Below, one piece after another: positions 1-7,219 of a stretch of 64,000 bases of DNA. The stretch's first letter is position 1. Every line of letters starts with the position of its first letter. Origin of the DNA: an uncultured Pseudomonadota bacterium (GTDB lineage: Bacteria > Pseudomonadota > Gammaproteobacteria > Burkholderiales > Burkholderiaceae_C); the NCBI GenBank assembly GCA_945952465.1, contig CAMFIB010000003.1, forward strand, positions 143,508 through 207,507, given 5' to 3'. The position numbers and the translations under genes were made by a program. The notes under the pieces were generated by a model. That model made no database searches, was not told the DNA's origin, and saw nothing but the letters and a program-made list of their open reading frames with translations.

Positions 1-1294
1 GGTTTTCGAGTTGCACCTGCGACTCTTTCAGCGCCCGGCTCTGCTCCTCCAGCTCCTCGTTGCTCACACGCAGTTCCTCCTGCTGCGTTTGCAGCTCTTC
101 GGACTGGCGCTGCGTTTCCTCCAGCAGTTCCTCCAGCTGGGTGCGGTCGCGCGAAGCGCGCATGGCCATGGCCAGCGCTTCGGTCATGCGCTGCAGCAGG
201 TCCATCTCGTTGGCGTCGAGGGTGCGGAAGAAACCCAGCTCCAGCACGCATTGCACCCGGCCGTCGATGCTGGCCGGCACGATGACCAGCTCCCGCGCAG
301 TCGAGGTGCCCAGGCTGGAAGCCACCGGCAGGTGGCCGTCGGGCACGTTCTCCACCCGCAGCAGCCGGTTGTCGCGCACCGCCTGGCCGAGCAGGCCGTT
401 GGCGGCAGACTGTGCCTCCGGCACCGCCATGTCGGGCGCCGTGGCGTAGCCGGCGAGGAACTGCAGGCGGCCGCCGCGCTCCACCGCATAGAAGGCGCCG
501 ACCTGCGCGCCGAGGTAATCGGCCAGCATGTTCAGCGCCTTCTCGCTGAGCTGCTCCAGCCGCAGGTCGCCCTGCATGCGTTGGCTCAACGCCGCCAGAC
601 CGGCGCGCACCCACGATTCCGCCTCTCGCGAGCGGAAGTCGCGCGAGGTGATGTAGGCCGCCAGCACGATCAGCACCAGCAGCGCCGCCGAGCCGCCCAC
701 CGTCATCCACAGCGACACCGTCACGGCATCGTCCCACTCCGACGAGCGGCGGGCGAACAGCGTGCGTTCCTCGTCTTCGATCTGCGCGAAGCCGTTGCGG
801 ATGCGGTCCATCAGGTCTTTGCCGCGGTCGCTGCGCACCACCGCCAACGCGGCCTCTGCCTTGCCGGACCGCCGCAGCTCCACCGTTTCGCCCAATTCGT
901 CGAGCTTCTGGCTCACCAGCTCCTGGAGCATCGACGCCTGTTGCAGTTGCTGGGGGTTGTCGACCACCAGGTCGTTCAACGCGCGGAACTGGCCGGGTAT
1001 GGCCGAACGGGCATTGCTGAACGGCGCCACGTATTCCTCGGACCCGGTCAACAGGTAACCGCGCTGGCCCGTCTCCGCGTCCTTCACCGACGACAGCAGC
1101 ACCTGCACCTGGCCGATCACCTGCATGGCATGGCTGGCGGCCATCGAGGCGCGCTGGCGTGTGACGCTGCTCTGGTACGAAAACAGCGCCACCGCCGCGA
1201 CGGCAATCACCGCCACGAAGAAGGCCAGGCTGGTCAGCGGTGGCAGCCAGGTCGAAGGGCCACGGCGGCGGCTGGAACGGACGGCAGTGTTCAT
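1..1294 (-). CDS. CHASE3/GAF sensor histidine kinase, N-terminal part (runs off the left edge)
   Basis: The frame opens at an ATG (1294-1292) and is still open at base 1, giving about 431 residues. A first membrane helix at about residues 17-40 is followed by a periplasmic region with the CHASE3-like stretch SSVKDAETGQRGYLLTG, a second helix near 190-210, a GAF-like domain (about 240-375), then a Glu/Gln-rich coiled coil (SEELQTQQEELRVSNEELEE) typical of the linker before a histidine kinase core. The kinase and any receiver domains would lie left of the window. Role: membrane-bound sensor of a two-component system; the ligand is unknown. Domain calls are by eye. Confidence 0.8.
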   Translation of the reverse strand, partial: MNTAVRSSRRRGPSTWLPPLTSLAFFVAVIAVAAVALFSYQSSVTRQRASMAASHAMQVIGQVQVLLSSVKDAETGQRGYLLTGSEEYVAPFSNARSAIPGQFRALNDLVVDNPQQLQQASMLQELVSQKLDELGETVELRRSGKAEAALAVVRSDRGKDLMDRIRNGFAQIEDEERTLFARRSSEWDDAVTVSLWMTVGGSAALLVLIVLAAYITSRDFRSREAESWVRAGLAALSQRMQGDLRLEQLSEKALNMLADYLGAQVGAFYAVERGGRLQFLAGYATAPDMAVPEAQSAANGLLGQAVRDNRLLRVENVPDGHLPVASSLGTSTARELVIVPASIDGRVQCVLELGFFRTLDANEMDLLQRMTEALAMAMRASRDRTQLEELLEETQRQSEELQTQQEELRVSNEELEEQSRALKESQVQLEN

Positions 1295-1352
1295 GCGTGT
1301 GTGGAGCGGGTGTGCGTGTGCGCCTGTGCCGGCGGCCGGGCCGCGTACGAAA

Positions 1353-1374
1353 ACAGCCACCCGTGGGTGGCTGT
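1353..1374. repeat. Perfect inverted repeat upstream of the sensor kinase
   Basis: ACAGCCACCC and GGGTGGCTGT form a 10-bp perfect palindrome around a 2-nt centre, 59-80 bp upstream of the kinase start. It could be an operator or a hairpin in the kinase leader; there is no T-run on either side, so it is not a standard terminator. Confidence 0.4.
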
Positions 1375-1513
1375 GGCGGCAGAGGAAGTGCAGGGCGTCA
1401 CGGTGGATGTCGGGGCCGGCGCCCACAGGAGGCCGGCCATGGTGGTAGGGGGCGGTTGATGGGACGTACGGATACAGGAAGTTACCTGTACATCGGCCGC
1501 ATCGGTGTCAGCC

Positions 1514-1538
1514 CCGTCCTACAAGCGTTGTAGGACGG
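1514..1538. repeat. 11-bp inverted repeat (CCGTCCTACAA / TTGTAGGACGG)
   Basis: Two perfect 11-bp arms separated by GCG lie about 100 bp upstream of the DUF3606 gene. There is no T-run after it. It may be a protein-binding palindrome or a REP-like element. The rest of 1295-1641 shows no gene. Confidence 0.45.
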
Positions 1539-1641
1539 CTGCGCCGCCACCGCTGCCACCTACGAGGGGATTCTCCGGCGTCTGACAAGGCCATGTCGTG
1601 GTGCGGTGCATCATGGCGGCAACCCCGAACCGGAGAACCCC

Positions 1642-1824
1642 ATGCCAGAAGCCGACAGCCCCGACACCCAGCCGCTGCCCGACGTGGTCACCAACGAGGA
1701 ACGTGAATACCGGGAATGGGCCGACTCGCTGAGCGTTTCGGTCGAAGCGTTGCGGGAGGCCGTGGAGGCCGTCGGCCATTCTGCCGATGCGGTGCGCGAC
1801 CACCTCAACGCCCGTAAGGCTTGA
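1642..1824 (+). CDS. DUF3606 family small protein
   Basis: A 60-residue protein with the pattern EEREYREWADSLSVSVEALREAVEAVGHSADAVRDHL, the core of the DUF3606 family (small proteins common in Proteobacteria; function unknown, often linked with stress genes). The start at 1642 is preferred over an upstream in-frame ATG at 1606 because GGAGA lies 7 nt before it. A second DUF3606 gene sits at 2900-3163. Confidence 0.75.
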   Translation: MPEADSPDTQPLPDVVTNEEREYREWADSLSVSVEALREAVEAVGHSADAVRDHLNARKA

Positions 1825-1907
1825 CCGCCTGGCGACATTCCCGTTGCATTTCTCCCCCAGCGCCGTGGGGCAAGGGTGTTAATACTGTACGCACCGGCTC
1901 AGGCCCG

Positions 1908-2025
1908 CTAGACTGCCGAGGTCTTGCAAAAGACTGGGGGCTTGTTGTTTCTCTTCCCAAGCTTGCGTTCTTATCACCACGCTTCCATTCCGGCCCCGGC
2001 ATCGAAAAGATGCCGGGGCTTTTTT
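1908..2025 (+). ncRNA. Candidate small RNA ending in a strong terminator
   Basis: This non-coding stretch carries a possible -10 (TAGACT, 1909-1914) with only a weak -35 and ends in a clear intrinsic terminator. A similarly built unit follows at 2098-2194. No coding frame with a ribosome site is seen inside. It could also simply be the 3' UTR of the DUF3606 gene, so the call is tentative. Confidence 0.25.
1993..2025 (+). terminator. Rho-independent terminator
   Basis: An 11-bp stem (GCCCCGGCATC / GATGCCGGGGC) with a 5-nt loop is followed by a run of six T. Confidence 0.85.
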
Positions 2026-2097
2026 ATGCGTGCGCCGCGCCGCCTGCTGCGTCTTTTGACGTCGGGGGTTTCACCCTGTCGCCGCGCGCCAGACGGC

Positions 2098-2194
2098 CTA
2101 GACTTCAGACGTTCTCACGAACTGTCGGCGGCCCGCCCTTCCAATGCCTAGGCGCTGCCGACATTCGAGGCCCCGCGCGAACGGGGCCTTTTTT
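2098..2194 (+). ncRNA. Second candidate small RNA in tandem
   Basis: It begins with the same CTAGACT heptamer as the unit at 1908 (possible -10 TAGACT at 2099-2104) and ends in its own intrinsic terminator. The bodies of the two units do not align clearly. No coding potential is seen on + between 2026 and 2194. Confidence 0.25.
2169..2194 (+). terminator. Rho-independent terminator
   Basis: The stem GGCCCCG / CGGGGCC has a 6-nt loop and is followed by six T. Its T-run overlaps the stop codon of the small minus-strand gene at 2193-2396. Confidence 0.8.
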
Positions 2195-2396
2195 ATGCGC
2201 CGCCCGGCGGCGTTCCCACACTGATGGTGTCCTGGCCGCCGGCGTCGCCGTCTTCGTGAGGCGGGGGCGGTTTGTCGGGCGTTGTCTCCAGCGCCGCGTT
2301 GTCCCGGCGCTGGTCGCGTGGGCGGGGCTGCTCGGCCGAGGTGAAGTTCTCCGGCGCGGCGTCGGGCGGGGTTGTGCGGCGGTCAGGGGTGGGCAT
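2193..2396 (-). CDS. Small hypothetical protein
   Basis: A Pro/Asp-rich, probably disordered protein of 67 residues (starts MPTPDRRTTPPDAAPENF). Its ATG lies inside the 3' end of the upstream gene (14-nt overlap), as in translationally coupled pairs. No family is recognised. Codon pattern and the overlap suggest a gene, but a random frame in GC-rich DNA cannot be excluded. Confidence 0.4.
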   Translation of the reverse strand: MPTPDRRTTPPDAAPENFTSAEQPRPRDQRRDNAALETTPDKPPPPHEDGDAGGQDTISVGTPPGGA

Positions 2397-2688
2397 GGCG
2401 TTGTCGTGTGTTGGCTGCCTTCTGCGCAGTGGCCGACCGTTCGGCCACGCTGCGCGACGCGCTGGCCTTGCCGCCTGCGCGCCCGCCTTTGTGCGCGGCC
2501 GCCGGGTCTTCCGGCCGGCCACGGCCGCTGCCGGACCGCTTGCCGCCGTGCGTGATGTCGTTCACGGTGGCCCATGCCCGCCGCTCGGCTTCCTCGTGGG
2601 CCACGCCGCGCTGCTCGTAGCCGTGCTCGATGTGCTGGGCCTGCCGTATCTGCTTGTCGGTGTAACTGGATTTGTCGCCTCTGGGCAT
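2383..2688 (-). CDS. Small basic protein of the type often annotated as plasmid stabilization protein
   Basis: A protein of 101 residues. Its N-terminus MPRGDKSSYTDKQIRQAQHI and the segment GYEQRGVAHEEAERRAWATVN match a widespread family of small chromosomal proteins often labelled plasmid stabilization proteins; the real function is unknown. The C-terminal half is Gly/Lys/Arg rich (KRSGSGRGRPEDPAAAHKGG). GGAG lies 6 nt before the ATG. It is followed by a small overlapping gene and sits among DUF3606 genes, a stress-type setting. Confidence 0.7.
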   Translation of the reverse strand: MPRGDKSSYTDKQIRQAQHIEHGYEQRGVAHEEAERRAWATVNDITHGGKRSGSGRGRPEDPAAAHKGGRAGGKASASRSVAERSATAQKAANTRQRHAHP

Positions 2689-2806
2689 GGGAACTCCAGG
2701 AAAGAGTGGATCGATCCGTTCACCTTAGGCCGGGTGGCGCCAAGCGGCTGTCAGCGGTTGTCGCCAGCGTTTGCCGGCGCACGGGGCGCGACCCGTAATC
2801 GGCCCG

Positions 2807-2873
2807 ATTTTCATAGAGAAATCGGCCGCAAGTCAGCGCCAAATGGTGATTTCATGCTCCTGAAAAGAGAGCA
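2807..2873 (+). repeat. Dispersed ~65-bp repeat, copy 1 (intergenic)
   Basis: It contains the family core GGCCGCAAGTCAGCGCC, preceded by ATTTTCA and followed by AAATGG and an AT-rich tail. Related copies are at 10416, 16922, 19076, 23014, 33880 and 63158. This copy fills most of the gap between the genes at 2688 and 2900. Confidence 0.7.
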
Positions 2874-2899
2874 TCCGGCGCGCCCGGAAAGGCGGCGGC

Positions 2900-3163
2900 T
2901 TAGCCGCGCAAGGCGAGCAGTTCGAGGTCGTCGGCCCGGTGGGCGTCGATCCAGGCGGCCACGGCGGCCACCCGCGTGCCGGCCGCCGCTACCGCCCGGC
3001 GCACCTGCGCGGCGGTGGCGTCGAAACGCAGCGCCCAGAGCTGCAGCTCCAGCGGGTCGCCCACGTTCACCTGCGTGGCGGGTTGGGGTTCATCGGGTGA
3101 GGCGCCCGTCTGGGGGACGGCCGGCCGGCTGGCGGTGTCGGTCGTGGCATGTCCGAATCGCAT
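2900..3163 (-). CDS. DUF3606 family protein
   Basis: A protein of 87 residues. The C-terminal half, VNVGDPLELQLWALRFDATAAQVRRAVAAAGTRVAAVAAWI, has the DUF3606 pattern; the first 40 residues are Pro/Thr-rich and probably disordered. It lies 34 bp downstream of the LuxR-type regulator on the same strand and may be cotranscribed with it. Function unknown. Confidence 0.65.
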   Translation of the reverse strand: MRFGHATTDTASRPAVPQTGASPDEPQPATQVNVGDPLELQLWALRFDATAAQVRRAVAAAGTRVAAVAAWIDAHRADDLELLALRG

Positions 3164-3197
3164 CGTGTGGTGTCCGTGAAAAGGTGTCGGCAGGTGC

Positions 3198-3920
3198 TCA
3201 TGCCGCCGTGGCGGCGGTGCTTTCGCTGCCGATGAGCTGGTGCTGCATGGCGTAGCGGGTGAGTGCGGAATTGGAGTTGAGCTGCAGTTTGTCGAGCAGG
3301 CGGCGCCGGTAGGTGCTGACCGCCTTGGTGGTGATGCACAGCAGAGCTGCCACCTCCTGCGTGGCCTTGCCTTCGGCCAGCCGCAGGAAGACCTGCAGTT
3401 CGCGCTGCGACAGCTCCTCGTGCGCGGCGGCGGAGCGGTGTGGCCGTTCCAGGCAGCGCGCCATGAGCTCGGCCACTTCGGCGCTGATGTAACGCCGGCC
3501 CTGGGCTGCCACGCGCACCGCCTCGACGATGCGTTCCGGGTCCACGCCCTTGGACAGATAGCCGCTGGCCCCGGCGCGGATGGTGTTGAGCGCATAGACG
3601 TCGGCCGGCTGGCCGCTGAAGATCAGCACGCCGCAACCGGGCCAGCGCGCCTTCAGGCTGCGCAGCACCTCCAGGCCGTTGCCGTTGGGCATCATCAGGT
3701 CCAGCACCAGCACGTCAACCGGTTGCTGCTGCAACAGCCCCAGCGCCGAGCGCCCCGAGCCGCACACCCCGACCACATGGATGTCGTCGTACAGCTCGAG
3801 GAAAGACTGCGTGGCGCTGAGCACGATGGGGTGGTCGTCGGCCAGTGCCACGCGGATGGGTGGCGGCCCGGCGGCGGGCGGCGTCAGCACCCACGGCGGG
3901 GCGGTTTTGAAATGAGGCAT
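3198..3920 (-). CDS. NarL/FixJ-type response regulator
   Basis: A 240-residue two-domain regulator. The receiver domain (about 22-140) has the acidic pair DD (28-29), the probable phospho-acceptor Asp74 in VLVLDLMMPNG, and the conserved Lys in GYLSKG. The C-terminal LuxR-type helix-turn-helix (about 168-230) includes LSQRELQVFLRLAEGKATQEVAALLCITTKAVSTYRRR. It should act as a phosphorylation-dependent DNA-binding regulator. No cognate kinase is adjacent; the truncated kinase at the left edge is the nearest candidate. Targets unknown. Confidence 0.9.
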   Translation of the reverse strand: MPHFKTAPPWVLTPPAAGPPPIRVALADDHPIVLSATQSFLELYDDIHVVGVCGSGRSALGLLQQQPVDVLVLDLMMPNGNGLEVLRSLKARWPGCGVLIFSGQPADVYALNTIRAGASGYLSKGVDPERIVEAVRVAAQGRRYISAEVAELMARCLERPHRSAAAHEELSQRELQVFLRLAEGKATQEVAALLCITTKAVSTYRRRLLDKLQLNSNSALTRYAMQHQLIGSESTAATAA

Positions 3921-3991
3921 TGCCTCACCGTAAACCCGATCGGGGAAATCTCGTGCGCTTGTCGCAAATCTTTACGGTATGGCGGAAGCGC

Positions 3992-4183
3992 TCAGCCCCC
4001 GACCGCCAGAAATTCCCAGATCGACCCGCTCGATTGGCGATCGCGGATCATGCGGGTGCCGCAGTCGCGGCATTGGTAGGTGGCGGCCTCGCCGTCGCGG
4101 TGCGACACCTCCACCTGGCGGTCGTGTGGCGGTGTTTCGTTGGGCCGCCCGTTCTGCTCCACGCAGCGTGCGCAGGGTTCCAT
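3992..4183 (-). CDS. Small CxxC protein, possible zinc ribbon
   Basis: A protein of 63 residues with CARCVEQNG at the start and YQCRDCGTRMIRD later, that is two CxxC pairs that could bind one zinc ion. It lies just upstream (on the minus strand) of the regulator at 3198-3920. Function unknown. Confidence 0.55.
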   Translation of the reverse strand: MEPCARCVEQNGRPNETPPHDRQVEVSHRDGEAATYQCRDCGTRMIRDRQSSGSIWEFLAVGG

Positions 4184-4289
4184 CGTGCGCTCCTTTCACG
4201 GCCAGTATGGGCGGTGAAGGCGCCGAGCGCCGTAGGACGTGGGGGCCAAGCGGTGTGGCCGCACCACGGCTTCTGTGCGGGGCGAAGCG

Positions 4290-4523
4290 TCAGCGGGGGC
4301 CGTTGAGCATCCGCTCCAGCGCGCGCGTCCACCAGCCTGCGGTGGGCGGGCCGGCGGGAGCGGTCTGCAGCGGTGCGTGCAAACCGCCAAAGCGCCGCGC
4401 CTCGGCCTGCGTGAGCGTGAAGGGCGTGGTGCAGGTGGGGCACTGCAGGGTCTGGCGAGACGCGACTTGCGACGCTGGCACGGCCACCCGGCTGCGGCAT
4501 TTGGGGCAGGTCACGTTCATCAT
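4290..4523 (-). CDS. Zinc-ribbon protein, MJ0042-like
   Basis: A protein of 77 residues beginning MMNVTCPKCRSRVAVPASQV and continuing LQCPTCTTPFTL. The CPxC...CPTC arrangement is the small zinc-ribbon seen at the N-terminus of many Burkholderiales proteins. AGGAAG precedes the first ATG. No membrane segment follows, so this is a stand-alone ribbon. Function unknown. Confidence 0.6.
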   Translation of the reverse strand: MMNVTCPKCRSRVAVPASQVASRQTLQCPTCTTPFTLTQAEARRFGGLHAPLQTAPAGPPTAGWWTRALERMLNGPR

Positions 4524-4572
4524 GGGGACTTCCTGTGGGGTTCACCTGCCAATGCGGCACGCGGGTGGAAAT

Positions 4573-4587
4573 GTAACTTAAGGTTAC
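4573..4587. promoter_or_regulatory. GTAAC-N5-GTTAC inverted repeat, possible operator
   Basis: This short symmetric element lies in the divergent gap between the zinc-ribbon gene (minus) and the thioesterase gene (plus), where a regulator of either could bind. Only the symmetry supports it. Confidence 0.25.
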
Positions 4588-4681
4588 GTTAAGGCGGTGA
4601 AAGCCCATCGCGCGTGCGCTGGAAATGCGACTTTCGGCTTACGCCGGCCGCGCAAAACCGGCCCCTATACTGGCGCCGACC

Positions 4682-5116
4682 ATGAGCGATGTTGCCCCCA
4701 CCCTGCCGGCCGTTGGGCTGCTGCACACCGAAACCATGCGGGTCGAGCCGCGCCACACCGTTCCCCAGGTGGCCGACTGGCCCGGCTTCTCAGACATGCC
4801 GCCGGTCTTCGCCACCGCGATGATGGTGGGCTTCATGGAGCAGACCTGCATCATGGCGCTGCGCGGCCATCTCACGGCCGGGCAGGGCACGGTGGGCACG
4901 CATGTCGACATGAGCCACCTCGCCGCCACGCCGGTTGGCCACACCGTTACCGCCACCGTGGAACTCGTCGCGGTCGAGGGCCGACAACTGCGCTTCAAGG
5001 TCGAGTGCCGCGACGACGCCGAGGTGATCGGCCGCGGCGTTCACGACCGGTTCATCATCGATTCCGCCCGCTTCGCCGCCAAGGCGGCCGGCAAGGCAGC
5101 CACGTCGGGCCGCTGA
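4682..5116 (+). CDS. Thioesterase-family protein (fluoroacetyl-CoA thioesterase-like hotdog fold)
   Basis: A protein of 144 residues. The segment PPVFATAMMVGFMEQTCIMAL, followed by GTHVDMSHLAATPVGHTVTATVEL and FKVECRD, matches the small hotdog thioesterases related to FlK. These hydrolyse acyl-CoA thioesters in the cytoplasm; the substrate here is unknown. The stop overlaps the start of the following ArsC-like gene by one base, so the two are probably translated from one message. Confidence 0.7.
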   Translation: MSDVAPTLPAVGLLHTETMRVEPRHTVPQVADWPGFSDMPPVFATAMMVGFMEQTCIMALRGHLTAGQGTVGTHVDMSHLAATPVGHTVTATVELVAVEGRQLRFKVECRDDAEVIGRGVHDRFIIDSARFAAKAAGKAATSGR

Positions 5117-5538
5117 TGGACGCGACCCTCTTCCACAACCCCGCATGCGGCACCAGCCGCAACACGCTGGCGCTGCTGCGCCACGCCGGGCTGGCGCCCA
5201 CCATCGTCGAGTACCTTGTGTCCCCGCCGACAAAGCCGCAACTGCGGCAACTTCTGGCCGACATGGGCCTGCCGGTGCGGGCCCTGCTGCGGGAAAAAGA
5301 GCCGCTGTTTGCCGAAATGAACCTGGCCGACCCGCGCTGGACCGATGACCAACTGCTGGACACCCTGCACCGGCACCCCATCTTGATGAACCGGCCCGTG
5401 GTGCGCACCCCGCGCGGCACACGCCTGTGCCGGCCTTCCGAGCTGGTGCTGGAGCTACTGCCCGATGGCCCCTTGCCGGATTTCGTGAAGTCCGACGGCG
5501 AAGTGGTGCGCGACCACGGCCGGCGGCTGCCGGGCTGA
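5116..5538 (+). CDS. arsC: Arsenate reductase, glutaredoxin-dependent ArsC type
   Basis: A 140-residue protein, the usual length for this family. It begins with a thioredoxin-fold strand followed by HNPACGTSRNTLALL, carrying the catalytic Cys of the CGTSR motif. Later come PVRALLREKEPLF and the RP-containing segment HPILMNRPVV, characteristic of ArsC/YfgD-like proteins. It would reduce arsenate with glutathione and glutaredoxin. No arsenic resistance genes are adjacent, so a general oxidoreductase role is possible. It is coupled to the thioesterase gene (TGATG overlap). Confidence 0.8.
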   Translation: MDATLFHNPACGTSRNTLALLRHAGLAPTIVEYLVSPPTKPQLRQLLADMGLPVRALLREKEPLFAEMNLADPRWTDDQLLDTLHRHPILMNRPVVRTPRGTRLCRPSELVLELLPDGPLPDFVKSDGEVVRDHGRRLPG

Positions 5539-5603
5539 AGCGCCCGCACACCGCGCGGACGGGGGGGACACGGCGTTTGCGGCCGTTTTTTCACCCGCCA
5601 ATG

Positions 5604-5636
5604 AAAAAACCCCGCTACCAATTCAGTAGCGGGGCT
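5604..5636 (-). terminator. Rho-independent terminator, probably the original tRNA-Asn terminator
   Basis: Read on the minus strand, GTAGCGGGG-type arms (CCCCGCTAC at 5610-5618, GTAGCGGGG at 5626-5634) are followed by six T. It lies just downstream of the partial tRNA-Asn copy at 5661, where a tRNA-Asn terminator would be if the element between 5.7 and 8.2 kb were removed. Confidence 0.75.
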
Positions 5637-5660
5637 TCCAGGAACCACAAGGGTTTGTAG

Positions 5661-5712
5661 TGGCTCCTCGACCTGGGTTCGAACCACCTACGGATACCAG
5701 TCCTCATCCCAA
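5661..5712 (-). repeat. Partial tRNA-Asn 3' end, attachment-site duplicate
   Basis: The first 27 bases match the 3' end of the intact tRNA-Asn at 8202 with one mismatch. Then GGGA is missing and the match continues as CCTACGGAT before decaying. It lacks the 5' half of a tRNA. Direct duplication of a tRNA 3' end is the mark left by site-specific integration; this is the distal attachment site. Confidence 0.8.
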
Positions 5713-5913
5713 ACGGGCTCCAAAGCGGCATAAACACTGGCATCCAAACGCGTTGTTGCCTAAAGCGGCCCGGGTGAATCAATGTTCACGGGACGATGAA
5801 TGGTCTGAATACTGGGATATAGATAGATCGATGCATCGGCCCAATGTTGTTGGCATGTCGACGAAGCAACGTTGCCCCGGCGTGTGTCTGCACGGTTGAA
5901 GTTGAGACGTGAT

Positions 5914-6888
5914 ATGGAAATTTCGCCATTTCTGTCTGAACCGCAAAGCACTTGTCTGCCCTTCACTTACAGTCGAGGGATGCTGAAATGCCTAACTGAC
6001 GGATTGGGGACGATCCGTCTACCTCATACATTGAACGCATCCACCATGTACGCCATGATTGGAGAGGCAATAACCCAGTCGGGTGATTCTAAATTCATAA
6101 ATGTCACTATAGATTTTCTAAATCTCCAACAGATTGGGCCGGTTGGGGTTGTAGTGCTTTCAAATTTAATTGAGTATTTGCGCTTATGCGGAGCGGGAGG
6201 AACGCTAACTGGGTTGGTGAATAATTCGGATGCTGTAAAGTATTTGGATATGGTTGGGTTTTTTGAAGACTATAACAATAAGCGAATTTCTCCTGCGCTT
6301 GTGACGCCCGATACGCTACTTTCTCTGACAAGGGTTCCCAATGTAAAAAGAACAACTTTTTTACAGGACCGATTGATGCCTTGGGTGGCTAAGCTTATGA
6401 ACGTCTCTCCAGGTTCACTGGGAAGTTTTCGAGTAGGCGTTGAAGAGGTTTTACAGAATATTGGGCATCATTCGACAATTGATGTTGGTTGCGCTCACGG
6501 CGCGCTTGTTGATGATGAAATAATTTTAGCAATCTCAGATTTCGGTGTCGGAATTCCAGAAAATGTTCGTAGTGTCGAAGGCTGGCATAAAGATGGAGAG
6601 GCAATCAAGAGAGCGTGTGATGAGGGATTTACTTCAACCGGAAATAAAATTCGGGGTGCTGGGCTTGGTGTGTTGTTAAAAACAATGACAAGCAATGGGC
6701 GGGGACGCGTTTCCATCACATCGGGAGCGGGTCAAGTCTCCGCAATTCACTTGCCCGGCGGCGGTTACCGGCTAACTGCCCGTCAAAAGTCATTCATTTA
6801 CCCAGGTACGCTTATTGAAATCGCGCTAAAGTTGGGCAGCTTCGAAGGACTGTCGCAAGAAGTTGAAGCAGAGGAGTTTTCATGGTGA
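5914..6888 (+). CDS. STAS-like / HATPase (GHKL) fusion protein
   Basis: A protein of 324 residues from the ATG at 5914 (an in-frame ATG at 5872 would add 14). Residues about 35-125 resemble a STAS-like fold (FINVTIDFLNLQQIGPVGVVVLSNLIEYLR). Residues about 165-285 form a GHKL ATPase: N-box EEVLQN (177-182), G1 box DFGVGI (209-214), G2 box GAGLG (249-253). There is no histidine-phosphorylation domain and no membrane segment, so it resembles anti-sigma-type serine kinases or switch ATPases rather than a sensor kinase. It overlaps the downstream DUF4325 gene by 7 nt. Base composition is far more AT-rich than the neighbours. Function unknown. Confidence 0.75.
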   Translation: MEISPFLSEPQSTCLPFTYSRGMLKCLTDGLGTIRLPHTLNASTMYAMIGEAITQSGDSKFINVTIDFLNLQQIGPVGVVVLSNLIEYLRLCGAGGTLTGLVNNSDAVKYLDMVGFFEDYNNKRISPALVTPDTLLSLTRVPNVKRTTFLQDRLMPWVAKLMNVSPGSLGSFRVGVEEVLQNIGHHSTIDVGCAHGALVDDEIILAISDFGVGIPENVRSVEGWHKDGEAIKRACDEGFTSTGNKIRGAGLGVLLKTMTSNGRGRVSITSGAGQVSAIHLPGGGYRLTARQKSFIYPGTLIEIALKLGSFEGLSQEVEAEEFSW

Positions 6889-7166
6889 TCAAAGTTCGAG
6901 ATCATGTGGAGCGGTGCTCCACCTACGAGGACGGCGAAGTCATCTTGCAGTTGCTCCAGCCCGAAATAGAGGGCGGCAAAGATGTCGTCCTGTCGTTTGA
7001 GGGGATCGATGCCATCCCCTCGGCCTTCGTTAACGCGTCTGTGGTGAGGCTTGCCCAAATTGCTGGCATTGCAGCAGTCAAGGCGCACCTCCGGATCATT
7101 GATTCCACTCGACAGATCAACGACCTCATTCGGTCTCGACTTGAGTACGTGGCACTCAGTCGATAG
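6882..7166 (+). CDS. STAS-like domain protein (DUF4325)
   Basis: A protein of 94 residues. The segment EGGKDVVLSFEGIDAIPSAFVNASVVRLAQ matches the DUF4325 STAS-like family. GAGGAG precedes the ATG, which lies within the end of the upstream ATPase gene, so the two are coupled. DUF4325 proteins are often encoded beside a HATPase partner. By analogy with SpoIIAA/SpoIIAB this could be the antagonist in a phospho-switch, but no sigma factor is present here. Composition is intermediate between the AT-rich partner and the host genes. Confidence 0.75.
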   Translation: MVIKVRDHVERCSTYEDGEVILQLLQPEIEGGKDVVLSFEGIDAIPSAFVNASVVRLAQIAGIAAVKAHLRIIDSTRQINDLIRSRLEYVALSR

Positions 7167-7190
7167 AACTCGTTTAGACGTCTGCACTAG

Positions 7191-7213
7191 AAGCCGCCTT
7201 CGGGCGGCTTTTT
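7191..7213 (+). terminator. Rho-independent terminator of the cargo pair
   Basis: GCCGCC and GGGCGGC arms with a short TTC loop are followed by five T, 27 bp after the DUF4325 stop. Confidence 0.75.
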
Positions 7214-7219
7214 GCATTT

